A DNA stretch of 39,014 bases from CAIZIN01 sp964483025 (GTDB taxonomy: Bacteria > Patescibacteriota > Minisyncoccia > Phycocordibacterales > CAIZIN01), in the NCBI GenBank assembly GCA_964483025.1, contig CAYZZT010000003.1:1-39014 (forward strand), written 5' to 3'. Shown piece by piece: positions 22,747 through 29,638 of this stretch. Within the stretch, counting starts at the first letter, position 1. Each line of letters begins with the position of its first letter. Under the pieces are notes generated by a model. That model was not told the DNA's origin and searched no databases. It saw only the letters and a list, made by a program, of their open reading frames with translations. A program made the translations under genes and the position numbers.

Positions 22747-24396
22747 ATGAATAATCAAACCAAAAAGTTTTTCATTTATACTCGCAAGTCTACGGACGAC
22801 AAAGACAGACAAGTCCGCAGTATTTCTGACCAATTAGCGGAATTGAAAAGTTTAGCGTTGAAAGAACAAATTGATGTTGTTGATGTCTTTGTCGAAAAGC
22901 AGACCGCCAAAATACCAGGTCGCCCTGTGTTTAACGAAATGATGTTGAGAATGGAAGCGGGCGAAGCGTCTGGTATTTTGGCGTGGCATCCCGATAGACT
23001 TGCGAGAAATAGTGTTGATGGTGGAAAAATTATTTATCTCGTTGATACTGGCGTAATCGTAGAAATGAAATTTCCAACTTTTTGGTTTGATCCGACACCG
23101 CAAGGAAAATTCATGCTTTCAATCGCTTTTTCGCAATCCAAGTATTATGTGGACAATTTGAGTGAAAATATAAAGCGAGGTCATCGCAACAAAGTGAAAG
23201 ACGGAATATGGCCTCAAATGGCTCCGCTTGGATATGTAAACAAAAATAGAAAGATTATCCCCGATGAAAATATCGCACCATTAATCAAGAAAACATTTGA
23301 GGCATATTCAACTGGGTCTTTCACTTTGCGACAACTCCGCGACAAATTTAATGAACTTGGATTGAAACGAAAAAGCGGAAAGGAACTTGCGGTGTCGAAT
23401 TATCAAAAACTTTTGAAAAATCCGATTTACACTGGTTTGATGTTGTATAACGGCGAAATACACGAAGGTATACACGAACCGATTATCACAAAGAAACTTT
23501 TTGATTCCGTTCAAGAAGTGATGATGAGAAAATCTAAACCTCACTCCAAAGGTCTAAAACCATTTTTGTATAGAGGATTTTTCCGTTGCGGAGAATGTGG
23601 CTGTTTCATTACCACCGAAACACAAAAAGGTCATAACTATTTGCGATGTACAAAACGGAAAAATCCTTGCTCACAAAAATATACTCGTGAGGAAATCATC
23701 ACTTCCGAAATTCGAAAGGAAATCAAAAAAGTTTCTTTGCCAGACGATTGGGCTAAATGGATGTTAGCGGAAAACGAAAAAGATAAACTGGTAGAAGTCC
23801 AATCGTCTACGCTTTTTGCGGATAACACAAAGGCCGATATTTCTCTTTTGGATTCCAAAATTGAGAAGCTGATTAACGCATATTTGGAAGACGCTTTGTC
23901 GCTTGAAGAATATCGAGATATGAAAAACAAACTTGTGAACGAAAAACAGCTTCTCAAAGAGAAATTATCGGCTTTTGAGCAAAAAGCGAATAATCGGTTC
24001 GAACTTACTGAAAAGTTTTTGAAATACAATATGGAATTGGCAAACGAGGGAATAAATGAAGAGAAACTTCATTTATTCAAAAAAGTCGGTTCGAACTTTT
24101 TAATTGAAGCTCGAACCGTACTTTTTGAGCCACGCGGAGCGTGGCGAACCCTTTCAGAATCAGGATTTTTTGGGGGGAATTCAGAACAGACGGCGCTTCG
24201 CGCCGACCGCATTTTTGCTTCCGATTCCGATTTTCAATTTTGGCGGAGGGGACGAGATTCGAACTCGTGGTACTCTTTCGAGCACGCCACCTTTCCAAGG
24301 TGGTACATTCAACCGCTCTGCCACCCCTCCGTTTTTTTAGCATGGATTGCCGATCAAGTCGGCAATGACAAACTTGTGGATATTCTTAATTCATAA
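22747..24396 (+). CDS. Large serine recombinase
   Basis: 549 aa as read. N-terminal resolvase domain: Y-T-R-K-S-T with the nucleophile Ser15 and Arg13, then A-W-H-P-D-R-L-A-R-N, as in serine integrases. The recombinase domain follows (G-H-R-N-K-V-K-D-G, P-L-G-Y, K-N-P-I-Y-T-G-L). A zinc ribbon is visible as C-G-E-C-G-C and C-T-x4-N-P-C, then a coiled coil around residues 365-420. After about residue 460 the reading frame runs through inverted repeat B and then antisense through the tRNA-Ser gene, so the last ~90 residues are not native. Starts 21 bp after repeat B; all of its conserved part is enclosed by B and B'. Confidence 0.9.
   Translation: MNNQTKKFFIYTRKSTDDKDRQVRSISDQLAELKSLALKEQIDVVDVFVEKQTAKIPGRPVFNEMMLRMEAGEASGILAWHPDRLARNSVDGGKIIYLVDTGVIVEMKFPTFWFDPTPQGKFMLSIAFSQSKYYVDNLSENIKRGHRNKVKDGIWPQMAPLGYVNKNRKIIPDENIAPLIKKTFEAYSTGSFTLRQLRDKFNELGLKRKSGKELAVSNYQKLLKNPIYTGLMLYNGEIHEGIHEPIITKKLFDSVQEVMMRKSKPHSKGLKPFLYRGFFRCGECGCFITTETQKGHNYLRCTKRKNPCSQKYTREEIITSEIRKEIKKVSLPDDWAKWMLAENEKDKLVEVQSSTLFADNTKADISLLDSKIEKLINAYLEDALSLEEYRDMKNKLVNEKQLLKEKLSAFEQKANNRFELTEKFLKYNMELANEGINEEKLHLFKKVGSNFLIEARTVLFEPRGAWRTLSESGFFGGNSEQTALRADRIFASDSDFQFWRRGRDSNSWYSFEHATFPRWYIQPLCHPSVFLAWIADQVGNDKLVDILNS
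24127..24246 (-). repeat. 120-bp inverted repeat B, right arm
   Basis: Reverse complement of 22606-22725. Its last six bases (24241-24246) are the 3' end of tRNA-Ser, so the repeat boundary lies within the tRNA gene. Confidence 0.92.
24241..24330 (-). tRNA. tRNA-Ser (anticodon GGA)
   Basis: Minus strand: acceptor GGAGGGG/CCCCTCC, discriminator G and encoded CCA, anticodon stem CCACC/GGTGG with loop TTGGAAA, a long variable arm (TGCTCGAAAGAGTA) as in class II tRNAs, and T-arm ACGAG-TTCGAAT-CTCGT. Intact despite the repeat boundary at its 3' end. Confidence 0.96.
24341..24370. repeat. Interspersed palindrome, copy 7 (GGATTGCC variant)
   Basis: GGATTGCCGA / TCGGCAATG arms around TCAAG. Confidence 0.65.
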
Positions 24397-24419
24397 TTCT
24401 TAATTCTTAATTCCATCCA

Positions 24420-24428
24420 TGCTATAAT
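24420..24428 (+). promoter_or_regulatory. Extended -10 just before the DUF192 gene
   Basis: TGCTATAAT ends 8 nt before the TTG start, so the transcript would have almost no leader. Confidence 0.6.
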
Positions 24429-24436
24429 ATACGTAC

Positions 24437-24934
24437 TTGAAACCAATATCAACTCAAAAAATTCTTTTAGCATTTATTAAAGGAACTGTCATTATAGTTG
24501 TCGTCTTGTGTATTGTGTGGCTTTGGTTTTTTGCAAAAACATATTTGTCATATTCTTCATATCAAAAAGAAAAAATTCTCATTAAAAACGCTATTTTTGT
24601 GGGGTATGTAGTAGATACTCCAGAAAAAAGAACTGAAGGGCTCAGTAATAAAGCTTTTTTACCCTCAAATACGTCTATGCTTTTTGAATTTGATAAGCCA
24701 GAAATACAGGGAATATGGATGAAAGATATGCTTTTCCCAATTGATATTATTTGGCTTGATGAAAACAAAAAAATAGTAAATTTAGTTTCTAATGCAGAAC
24801 CAGAATCTTATCCCCATGTTTTTTATTCTCCCAAAAAATCTTTATATATTTTAGAGGTCAGATCTGGACTTATTAAAGATAAAAATTTGAGACTTGGTGA
24901 TGAAATTTTGTTAGATCAAGAGGAATTGAAGTAA
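24437..24934 (+). CDS. DUF192 protein with N-terminal membrane anchor
   Basis: 165 aa from a TTG start at 24437. One hydrophobic segment (about residues 15-34), then a DUF192 domain: T-P-E-K-R-T-E-G-L-S-N, F-E-F-D-K-P, G-I-W-M-K-D-M-L-F-P-I-D-I-I-W-L-D and I-L-E-V-R-S-G-L at the end, the typical order. The domain would lie outside the cytoplasm. Its biochemical function is not established. Single gene, apparently leaderless. Confidence 0.88.
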   Translation: MKPISTQKILLAFIKGTVIIVVVLCIVWLWFFAKTYLSYSSYQKEKILIKNAIFVGYVVDTPEKRTEGLSNKAFLPSNTSMLFEFDKPEIQGIWMKDMLFPIDIIWLDENKKIVNLVSNAEPESYPHVFYSPKKSLYILEVRSGLIKDKNLRLGDEILLDQEELK

Positions 24935-25022
24935 AATTTTATTATTAGGGTGAGATATATAGGTTTTTTAAACGCTCTTTTGGCGAAGTGCTTTACAGTC
25001 GCCTTTGAATGTATTTTGACTA

Positions 25023-25031
25023 GTTATCCAC
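25023..25031 (+). promoter_or_regulatory. DnaA-box-like site upstream of nrdJ
   Basis: TTATCCACT differs from the DnaA box TTATCCACA in the last base, preceded by a TTGACT that could be a -35. A single site upstream of a ribonucleotide reductase; weak evidence. Confidence 0.25.
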
Positions 25032-25109
25032 TTTTAATATTTTGCTAATTAGGAGTACAATGGGTAGACAAAATATTTATTAATTTTATCAGTAGCTAAT
25101 TACATAAGC

Positions 25110-27416
25110 ATGGCAGAAAAGAAAAAAAAGAAGATTGAAAAATCACCAGTTGACATTACTCACATTCAAAAAAGAAGTGGAGCGGTTGTTCCATTTGAAT
25201 TTGATAAAATAGTAAATGCAATTAATAAGGCAATGATTGCATCTGCCGAGGGCTCACCAAAAGAAGCACAAATGGTGGCAGGAAAGGTGGAGGCGGAGCT
25301 TATACGCACAAAACGAAAACATAAAAATTTTATTCCCACAGTGGAGGGTATTCAAGATGATATAGAAAGAGAGCTTATTTTGAGTGAATATGTAAAAACG
25401 GCTAAAAACTTCATTATTTATAGAGAAGAAAGATCAAAACTTCGCGCAAAGGGCGTTCAAGTTCCTGAAAATGTTAAGCTTCTCGCGGCTGAAAGTAAAA
25501 AAGCTTTTAAAAACTCTTTAGGGGAATTTATTTACTATCGAACATATTCTCGTTGGATAGAAGAAGAGGGGCGTAGGGAGACTTGGACAGAAACAGTCGA
25601 GCGCTATATGAATTTTATGAAAGAAAAGCTTGGTGACAAACTTAAGGAAGTTGAATATAAAGAAGTGCGTGACGCAATTTTCTTCCATGAGGCAATGCCT
25701 TCAATGCGACTTCTACAATTTGCTGGGCCTGCAGCACGTCGTAATCATGCTTGTGCATACAATTGTTCTTTTTCTGCTCCACAATCATTTCAAGATTTTG
25801 CAGAAATAATGTTTCTTTCAATGTCTGGATGCGGAGTTGGTTTTTCTGCAGAAAGTTACAGTGCTCAGTCTTTGCCACAAATTAAACATCAAACAGGTAA
25901 AAAAGTTAAATATGTAATCGAAGATTCTCGTGAAGGATGGGCAGATTCATTTGCTTTTGGAATGAAAAATTTGTTTGAAGGTACTGATGTTGAATTTGAT
26001 TATTCCAAACTTCGTCCAGCAGGTGCTCGCCTAAAGACAACAGGAGGAAAAAGTTCTGGTCCTGATCCACTTCGACAAATTCACGATTTTACAAGAAATA
26101 AAATTTTATCTAAGCAAGGGGGACATCTTACAAACCTGGATGTTCACGATATTGTTTGCCAAATAGGTATGGGGGTAGTTTCTGGTGGAGTACGAAGAAC
26201 AGCTTTGATTTCAATTTCAGATCTTTATGATTCAGATATTCGTGATGCAAAGAAAGGCCAATTTTGGATGAGTGAGCCACAGAGGTCATTGGCAAATAAT
26301 TCTGCTGTATATTTAAACAAACCATCAAATGAAGAGTTTTTGAAGGAGTGGCTCGCTCTTGTGCAAAGCCGTTCTGGAGAGCGAGGTATTTTCAACCGAG
26401 GCGGTTTGAGGAAAACATTTCCAGAGAGCCGAGCTAAACTTTCTGCCGACTGGTGGGATAAATTTGGAACAAATCCTTGTGGAGAAATTATTCTTCGACC
26501 AAAACAATTTTGTAACCTTACAGAAGTGGTGGCGAGAAATGCTGATAAAGAAGCAGACCTTATGCGAAAGATTCGTGTGGCAACTATTATCGGTACATAT
26601 CAAGCATCATTTACAGACTTTGTTTATCTTTCAGAAGATTGGAAAAAGAATTGTGAAGAAGAAGCTTTGCTTGGTGTTTCAATTACGGGTATGTGGGATT
26701 GCCCCGTGGTGCGAAAGCCCGAGGTGCTTAGAAGACTTAGAGAAGAAACAGTAAAAGTAAATAAGGTTTATGCAAAAAGATTTGGTATTAATGCTTCCGC
26801 GGCTATTACAACAGTGAAGCCATCTGGGAATCTTTCACAGACTGTGGATTGTTCAAGTGGTATGCATGCAAGACATTCGCAATATTATATTCGCCGAGTT
26901 CGAATTTCTGCAACAGATGCACTTTTCAAAATGTTGAAAGATCAGGGCGTCCCTTATCATCCTGAGGTGGGTCAGACAGAGGCAGATGCAACAACTTATG
27001 TAATGGACTTTCCAGTTAAGGCACCAAAGAATTCTATTTTTAAAGATGATATGTCTGCGATGGAACAGCTCGAGTTTTGGAAAAATGTAAAAGAAAATTA
27101 TACACATCACAATCCATCTGTAACAATTTCAATAGGGGATGATGAGTGGATTGAAGTTGCAAACTGGCTTTATAAAAATTGGGATTTGATTGGTGGACTT
27201 TCATTCCTACCAAGAGACAACCATGTTTATCAGCTTGCTCCATATGAAGCGATTGATGAGAAGAGATACAATGAACTTTCAAAGAGATATGATCACATTG
27301 ATTTCTCAAAGATTGTTATTTATGAGAAGGTGGACACGACAGATGTTAAGAAAGAATTAGCTTGTGCAAGTGGAGTTTGTTCGATAGATGATATAGTTGT
27401 GGTAGAGAGCAAATAA
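25110..27416 (+). CDS. nrdJ: Adenosylcobalamin-dependent (class II) ribonucleotide reductase
   Basis: 768 aa. An ATP-cone-like regulatory domain (I-Q-K-R-S-G-A-V-V-P-F ... I-N-K-A-M) fills about residues 18-115. The catalytic barrel shows A-C-A-Y-N-C-S-F, S-G-C-G-V-G-F, G-G-V-R-R-T-A-L, N-P-C-G-E-I with the active-site Cys near 457, F-C-N-L-T-E-V, and V-K-P-S-G-N-L-S-Q-T. The C-terminal tail carries C-A-S-G-V-C, the redox pair that re-reduces the active site. This resembles monomeric ribonucleoside-triphosphate reductases of the Lactobacillus type. It makes dNTPs without oxygen-dependent radical generation and needs imported cobalamin. No nrdB or nrdD partner is nearby. Confidence 0.92.
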   Translation: MAEKKKKKIEKSPVDITHIQKRSGAVVPFEFDKIVNAINKAMIASAEGSPKEAQMVAGKVEAELIRTKRKHKNFIPTVEGIQDDIERELILSEYVKTAKNFIIYREERSKLRAKGVQVPENVKLLAAESKKAFKNSLGEFIYYRTYSRWIEEEGRRETWTETVERYMNFMKEKLGDKLKEVEYKEVRDAIFFHEAMPSMRLLQFAGPAARRNHACAYNCSFSAPQSFQDFAEIMFLSMSGCGVGFSAESYSAQSLPQIKHQTGKKVKYVIEDSREGWADSFAFGMKNLFEGTDVEFDYSKLRPAGARLKTTGGKSSGPDPLRQIHDFTRNKILSKQGGHLTNLDVHDIVCQIGMGVVSGGVRRTALISISDLYDSDIRDAKKGQFWMSEPQRSLANNSAVYLNKPSNEEFLKEWLALVQSRSGERGIFNRGGLRKTFPESRAKLSADWWDKFGTNPCGEIILRPKQFCNLTEVVARNADKEADLMRKIRVATIIGTYQASFTDFVYLSEDWKKNCEEEALLGVSITGMWDCPVVRKPEVLRRLREETVKVNKVYAKRFGINASAAITTVKPSGNLSQTVDCSSGMHARHSQYYIRRVRISATDALFKMLKDQGVPYHPEVGQTEADATTYVMDFPVKAPKNSIFKDDMSAMEQLEFWKNVKENYTHHNPSVTISIGDDEWIEVANWLYKNWDLIGGLSFLPRDNHVYQLAPYEAIDEKRYNELSKRYDHIDFSKIVIYEKVDTTDVKKELACASGVCSIDDIVVVESK

Positions 27417-27487
27417 GAGGTCGTTCGTTAATACTTTTCCCGACCGCTCCGCCAGACAGCCCTGGCTCGCTTCGGTTTCGCCGAAAA

Positions 27488-27538
27488 CTTTTATAGAAAA
27501 AATCGCAATGAAATACATTGCGATTTTTTCTATAAAAG
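27488..27538. terminator. Long terminator hairpin after nrdJ
   Basis: 23-bp perfect stem (27488-27510 with 27516-27538), loop AAATA, containing TCGCAATG/CATTGCGA flanked by A6/T6 runs, so it could act in both directions. Confidence 0.85.
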
Positions 27539-27728
27539 ACCATGCTTTTCGGCTGCAAATTCCTTACAGGAACTGTACACCTTTTGGATTAAATTTTCAT
27601 AAACTCAATTTAATCTCAAAAGGTCTTTCGATTGAATCCCCATTCAATCTCAACTCGGTAAAAGTACAAACTCACTCTGGTTTGCATTCAAGAATACGAA
27701 ATGCAATTCGGGAATCTTCCGCATTTTC

Positions 27729-27757
27729 TGTCATTCCCGTGAAGACGGGAATCCAGT
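27729..27757. repeat. Interspersed GGATTCC palindrome, copy 8 (reverse)
   Basis: TGTCATTCCCGT and ACGGGAATCCAG arms around GAAG. Confidence 0.8.
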
Positions 27758-27798
27758 CTGGAGAATGCTGAAGAATGCTTTCTTGGCCCACATTTATG

Positions 27799-27807
27799 TG
27801 GTATGAT
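27799..27807 (+). promoter_or_regulatory. Extended -10 before hicB
   Basis: TGGTATGAT ends 6 nt before the hicB ATG; predicts a leaderless hicBA mRNA. Confidence 0.5.
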
Positions 27808-27813
27808 ATCTAC

Positions 27814-28044
27814 ATGAAAAAGATTATCCAATTCAATGTCGAGAAGGGAGAAAAGTACTATGTGGCCCATAGTGCAGATATTCCTGTTGTTACTCAAGCC
27901 TTAACTTTGGATGAATTAACTACTAATATAAAGGAAGCTACAGAATTGTATTTTGAGGGTGAAGAAACTTCCACCACTTTTGCTCCTGTTCGCTCTCTAT
28001 TATTAAACTTTGAGATTCCAGAGAATAACTATGCCAAAGCTTAA
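27814..28044 (+). CDS. hicB: HicB-like antitoxin, short form
   Basis: I chose the ATG at 27814 (76 aa); the extra 13 residues upstream run through the promoter. The protein has the HicB partial RNase H-like fold pattern: F-N-V-E-K-G-E-K-Y-Y-V-A-H-S-A-D-I-P-V-V-T-Q-A, then T-L-D-E-L-T-T-N-I-K-E-A-T-E-L. The C-terminal DNA-binding domain (HTH or RHH) of many HicB proteins is absent, so it probably neutralises the toxin without binding DNA itself. It overlaps hicA by 14 bp, antitoxin first. Confidence 0.85.
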   Translation: MKKIIQFNVEKGEKYYVAHSADIPVVTQALTLDELTTNIKEATELYFEGEETSTTFAPVRSLLLNFEIPENNYAKA

Positions 28045-28270
28045 GGTTTTATCTGGCTCGGATGTAATTAAAATTTTCTCAAGTTTTGGTTTTGCTATAT
28101 TTTCTCAAAAAGGAAGTCATATTAAATTACGTAGGGAACTAGGTGGGGCAAAACAAACTCTTGTTATTCCAAATCATAAAGAAATTGATAAAGGAACCTT
28201 GAATGAAATAATAAAACAGTCATCAAAATATATTTCATCCGAAGATTTACAAAAAGAATTCTATCAATAA
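28031..28270 (+). CDS. hicA: HicA-like mRNA interferase toxin
   Basis: 79 aa from the ATG at 28031, which lies inside the end of hicB. Shows the HicA dsRNA-binding-like fold: V-I-K-I-F-S-S-F-G-F, then the catalytic-His region K-G-S-H-I-K-L-R, and V-I-P-N-H-K-E-I-D-K-G-T-L-N-E-I-I-K-Q. HicA cleaves mRNA when not bound by HicB. The overlap gives coupled translation. A terminator follows. Confidence 0.92.
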   Translation: MPKLKVLSGSDVIKIFSSFGFAIFSQKGSHIKLRRELGGAKQTLVIPNHKEIDKGTLNEIIKQSSKYISSEDLQKEFYQ

Positions 28271-28310
28271 AAAAGCCCCCGATGGAGACGAACTCCATAA
28301 GGGTCTTTTT
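28271..28310 (+). terminator. Terminator of hicBA
   Basis: CCC-GATGGAG and CTCCAT-AA-GGG stem, then TCTTTTT. Confidence 0.75.
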
Positions 28311-28376
28311 CGTAGGAATAACTATATACTACTATATATGACCACAAAGTGTCAAGGCGGGCTGTGGGCTGAATAG

Positions 28377-28405
28377 TGGACTTTTTTGGTGATTTGTGCT
28401 ATAAT
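28377..28405 (+). promoter_or_regulatory. Promoter of rnpB
   Basis: TGGACT (-35, 28377-28382), 17-nt spacer ending TGC, TATAAT (28400-28405). Predicted start near 28411, exactly where RNase P RNA helix P1 begins. Confidence 0.8.
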
Positions 28406-28494
28406 TAAGGGTAGCCATGTTAGACAATCGCTCTGCGAAAGCAGGGAGGAAAGTCCGAACACGATGTCAGTGCAAAGCACTGACCGCGGAACGT

Positions 28495-28590
28495 CGCAGA
28501 CTAGACGCGGACTAACGCAGACTTTTGAATTCAGAATTAATTTTGAATTCTAGTCAGCGTGGTCTGCGTACAGTCGGCGTGAGTCTGCGG
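28495..28590 (+). repeat. GCAGACT inverted repeat inserted in rnpB
   Basis: Left half (28495-28522) reads CGCAGACT, GACGCGGACT, ACGCAGACT; the right half (28551-28590) reads the reverse complement AGTCAGCG, GTCTGCGT, AGTCGGCG, AGTCTGCG. An inner GAATTC-AGAATT / AATTTTGAATTC palindrome closes the hairpin. Same units as in lepA and at 8642, but with no ORF between. Confidence 0.85.
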
Positions 28591-28856
28591 TTAATGCTTT
28601 GCATTAACAAAAGGTAGCGGGTAATCCCCGTCGCGTCCACAGAATGAGTGGCGAGAGGTGCGAGCAGTGACGCCCGAGCTGAAAAGCAGAGGCTTCCTTC
28701 GGGAAGAATTTTATGGAAACATAAAAGTGAAACGGCTAAATCCTTACCAGCGTGCAAGGCCGTGACCGATGCGAAGCATCGGAAATTCGAATATCGAATA
28801 TCGAAATTCGAAACAAATTGAAAAATCAAAAGAATTAAATTTTAAACAAATTCAGG

Positions 28857-28889
28857 ACTTGGATCTCCGTGATTACACGAAGATGACAG
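28857..28889. repeat. Decayed GGATTCC palindrome, copy 9, inside rnpB
   Basis: ACTTGGATCTCCGTG...CACGAAGATGACAG keeps the order of the element within the second rnpB insertion. Confidence 0.5.
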
Positions 28890-29080
28890 AAATGGGATTG
28901 TTTTGAATTTAGAATTTTGAATTTAGATATTGTTTCGTGCTTCGGATTTTGAATTTCGTGCTTCCGCTGCTTCGCAGCGGTAGTGCCGCTCGAGGGTGGT
29001 AGTAATATCACTCCCAGATAAATGATTGTCTCCATTTTACGATGGAACAGAATTCGGCTTATCAACATGGTTCATTCATA

Positions 29081-29117
29081 TGACAACAGCCCACACAATT
29101 TATTGTGTGGGCTGTGT
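29081..29117. terminator. Hairpin downstream of rnpB
   Basis: ACAGCCCACACAA and TTGTGTGGGCTGT pair perfectly (about 13 bp plus GAC/GTC), loop TTTA. No T-run follows, so termination or 3'-end protection are both possible. Confidence 0.55.
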
Positions 29118-29161
29118 CGCATATAAAATAATATTTCTATGAAAATAAAAAATTAAGTAAG

Positions 29162-29207
29162 ACAAACAACTACAAACTCTGCTATAGCAGAGTTTGTAGT
29201 TGTTTGT
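29162..29207. repeat. Perfect 46-bp palindrome
   Basis: Two 23-bp arms, ACAAACAACTACAAACTC- then GCTA|TAGC at the centre. A second inverted repeat (AGTTTTTCTAAG / CTTAGAAAAACT, 29219-29249) follows at once, directly before the promoter of the small orphan gene. Confidence 0.85.
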
Positions 29208-29252
29208 AAATTTCTGAAAGTTTTTCTAAGTGGAGACCTTAGAAAAACTGTT

Positions 29253-29280
29253 TTGACAATCATTTTTTTGAGAGTATTAT
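29253..29280 (+). promoter_or_regulatory. Promoter of the 68-aa orphan gene
   Basis: TTGACA, 16-nt spacer, TATTAT. Confidence 0.8.
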
Positions 29281-29309
29281 TAAAAAAAAGTTCAAACACA
29301 GGAGGTAAA

Positions 29310-29516
29310 ATGTCAAAAATACTAAATAGAAGTTTAAGTCGTGAGGAAAGAATCGCTCAAATTGTTAGGAAAAGACCAGGAAGACTCGAGAAAAGAGTTA
29401 CAATTGTCCCGTGGGAGGATTTTGATGCGGATTGTCTCCCGGCGTCTTTCAAAAATGATATTCTGATAGCCATCCTAAAATTTAGATCTTGCCAAACCTT
29501 TTTACTCGATTGGTAA
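29310..29516 (+). CDS. Small basic orphan protein, 68 aa
   Basis: Starts at the ATG at 29310, which has a perfect GGAGGT ribosome-binding site (29301-29306) and a good promoter; the frame continues upstream through the promoter but that part cannot be used. N-terminal half is basic (R-E-E-R-I-A-Q-I-V-R-K-R-P-G-R), with a W-E-D-F-D-A-D centre. No family recognised. The strong expression signals, rare in this window, suggest a genuinely expressed small protein. A terminator-like hairpin follows. Confidence 0.65.
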   Translation: MSKILNRSLSREERIAQIVRKRPGRLEKRVTIVPWEDFDADCLPASFKNDILIAILKFRSCQTFLLDW

Positions 29517-29524
29517 AGCTTCAT

Positions 29525-29559
29525 AATCCATAACTTGCTTAGCGGTCGTGGATTTTTTT
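29525..29559 (+). terminator. Weak terminator after the small orphan gene
   Basis: AATCCA pairs with TGGATT across an 18-nt loop, followed by a seven-T run. Confidence 0.5.
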
Positions 29560-29621
29560 GACTATATATCTCAAATATTTGTATAACTTTATCCTTGTTA
29601 TGTGTTATATGTTATGTGTTA

Positions 29622-29627
29622 TATAAT
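29622..29627 (+). promoter_or_regulatory. -10 element before murJ
   Basis: TATAAT 11 nt before the ATG, inside a short direct repeat (TTATGTGTTATAT). No clear -35. Confidence 0.4.
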
Positions 29628-29638
29628 GAGTTCGTTCT

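Larger units (their letters stand above)
27417..27813. other. 397-base structured spacer between nrdJ and hicB
   Basis: After the nrdJ terminator come several hairpins: CCTTTTG...CAAAAGG enclosing ATTAAATT/AATTTAAT (27580-27625), GATTGAAT/ATTCAATC (27633-27652 region), and AAATGC/GCATTT (about 27699-27725), then a GGATTCC palindrome. The stretch begins with CCTTACAGGAACTGTACAC (27563), nearly the same as 5999-6017 near tRNA-Gln. No protein gene seen; a structured RNA is possible. Confidence 0.45.
28411..29074 (+). ncRNA. rnpB: RNase P RNA, enlarged by two insertions
   Basis: The catalytic RNA that removes 5' leaders from tRNA precursors. Seen: P1 as CCATGTT (28415-28421) with AACATGG (29064-29070); the P4 strand GGAGGAAAGTCC (28445-28456); AACGGCTAAATCC (28731-28743); GCAAGGCC (28754-28761); GATAAATGATTGTC (29017-29030); and the 3' P4 strand ACAGAATTCGGCTTAT (29047-29062). 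The span is ~660 nt against the usual 330-420. Two regions explain the excess: 28495-28590, a long hairpin made of GCAGACT repeats, and about 28762-28980, a segment with AATTCG-rich repeats and a decayed GGATTCC palindrome in the P16/P17 area. All conserved core segments are present, so the RNA may still work. Confidence 0.93.

Noticed and set aside
22314..22754. Rightward ORF through inverted repeats A' and B
   Set aside because: Its frame lies almost entirely in repeat DNA with no protein-like composition; similar open frames occur antisense.
20212..24330. Prophage
   Set aside because: A serine recombinase and XRE gene are present but no structural, lysis or packaging genes lie in the segment.
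24935..25109. Cobalamin riboswitch upstream of the B12-dependent nrdJ
   Set aside because: Only 175 nt and no B12-box or recognisable core; only a DnaA-box-like 9-mer was seen.
28554..29068. Leftward ORFs over rnpB
   Set aside because: They lie in the RNase P RNA and its repeat inserts, with low-complexity translations.
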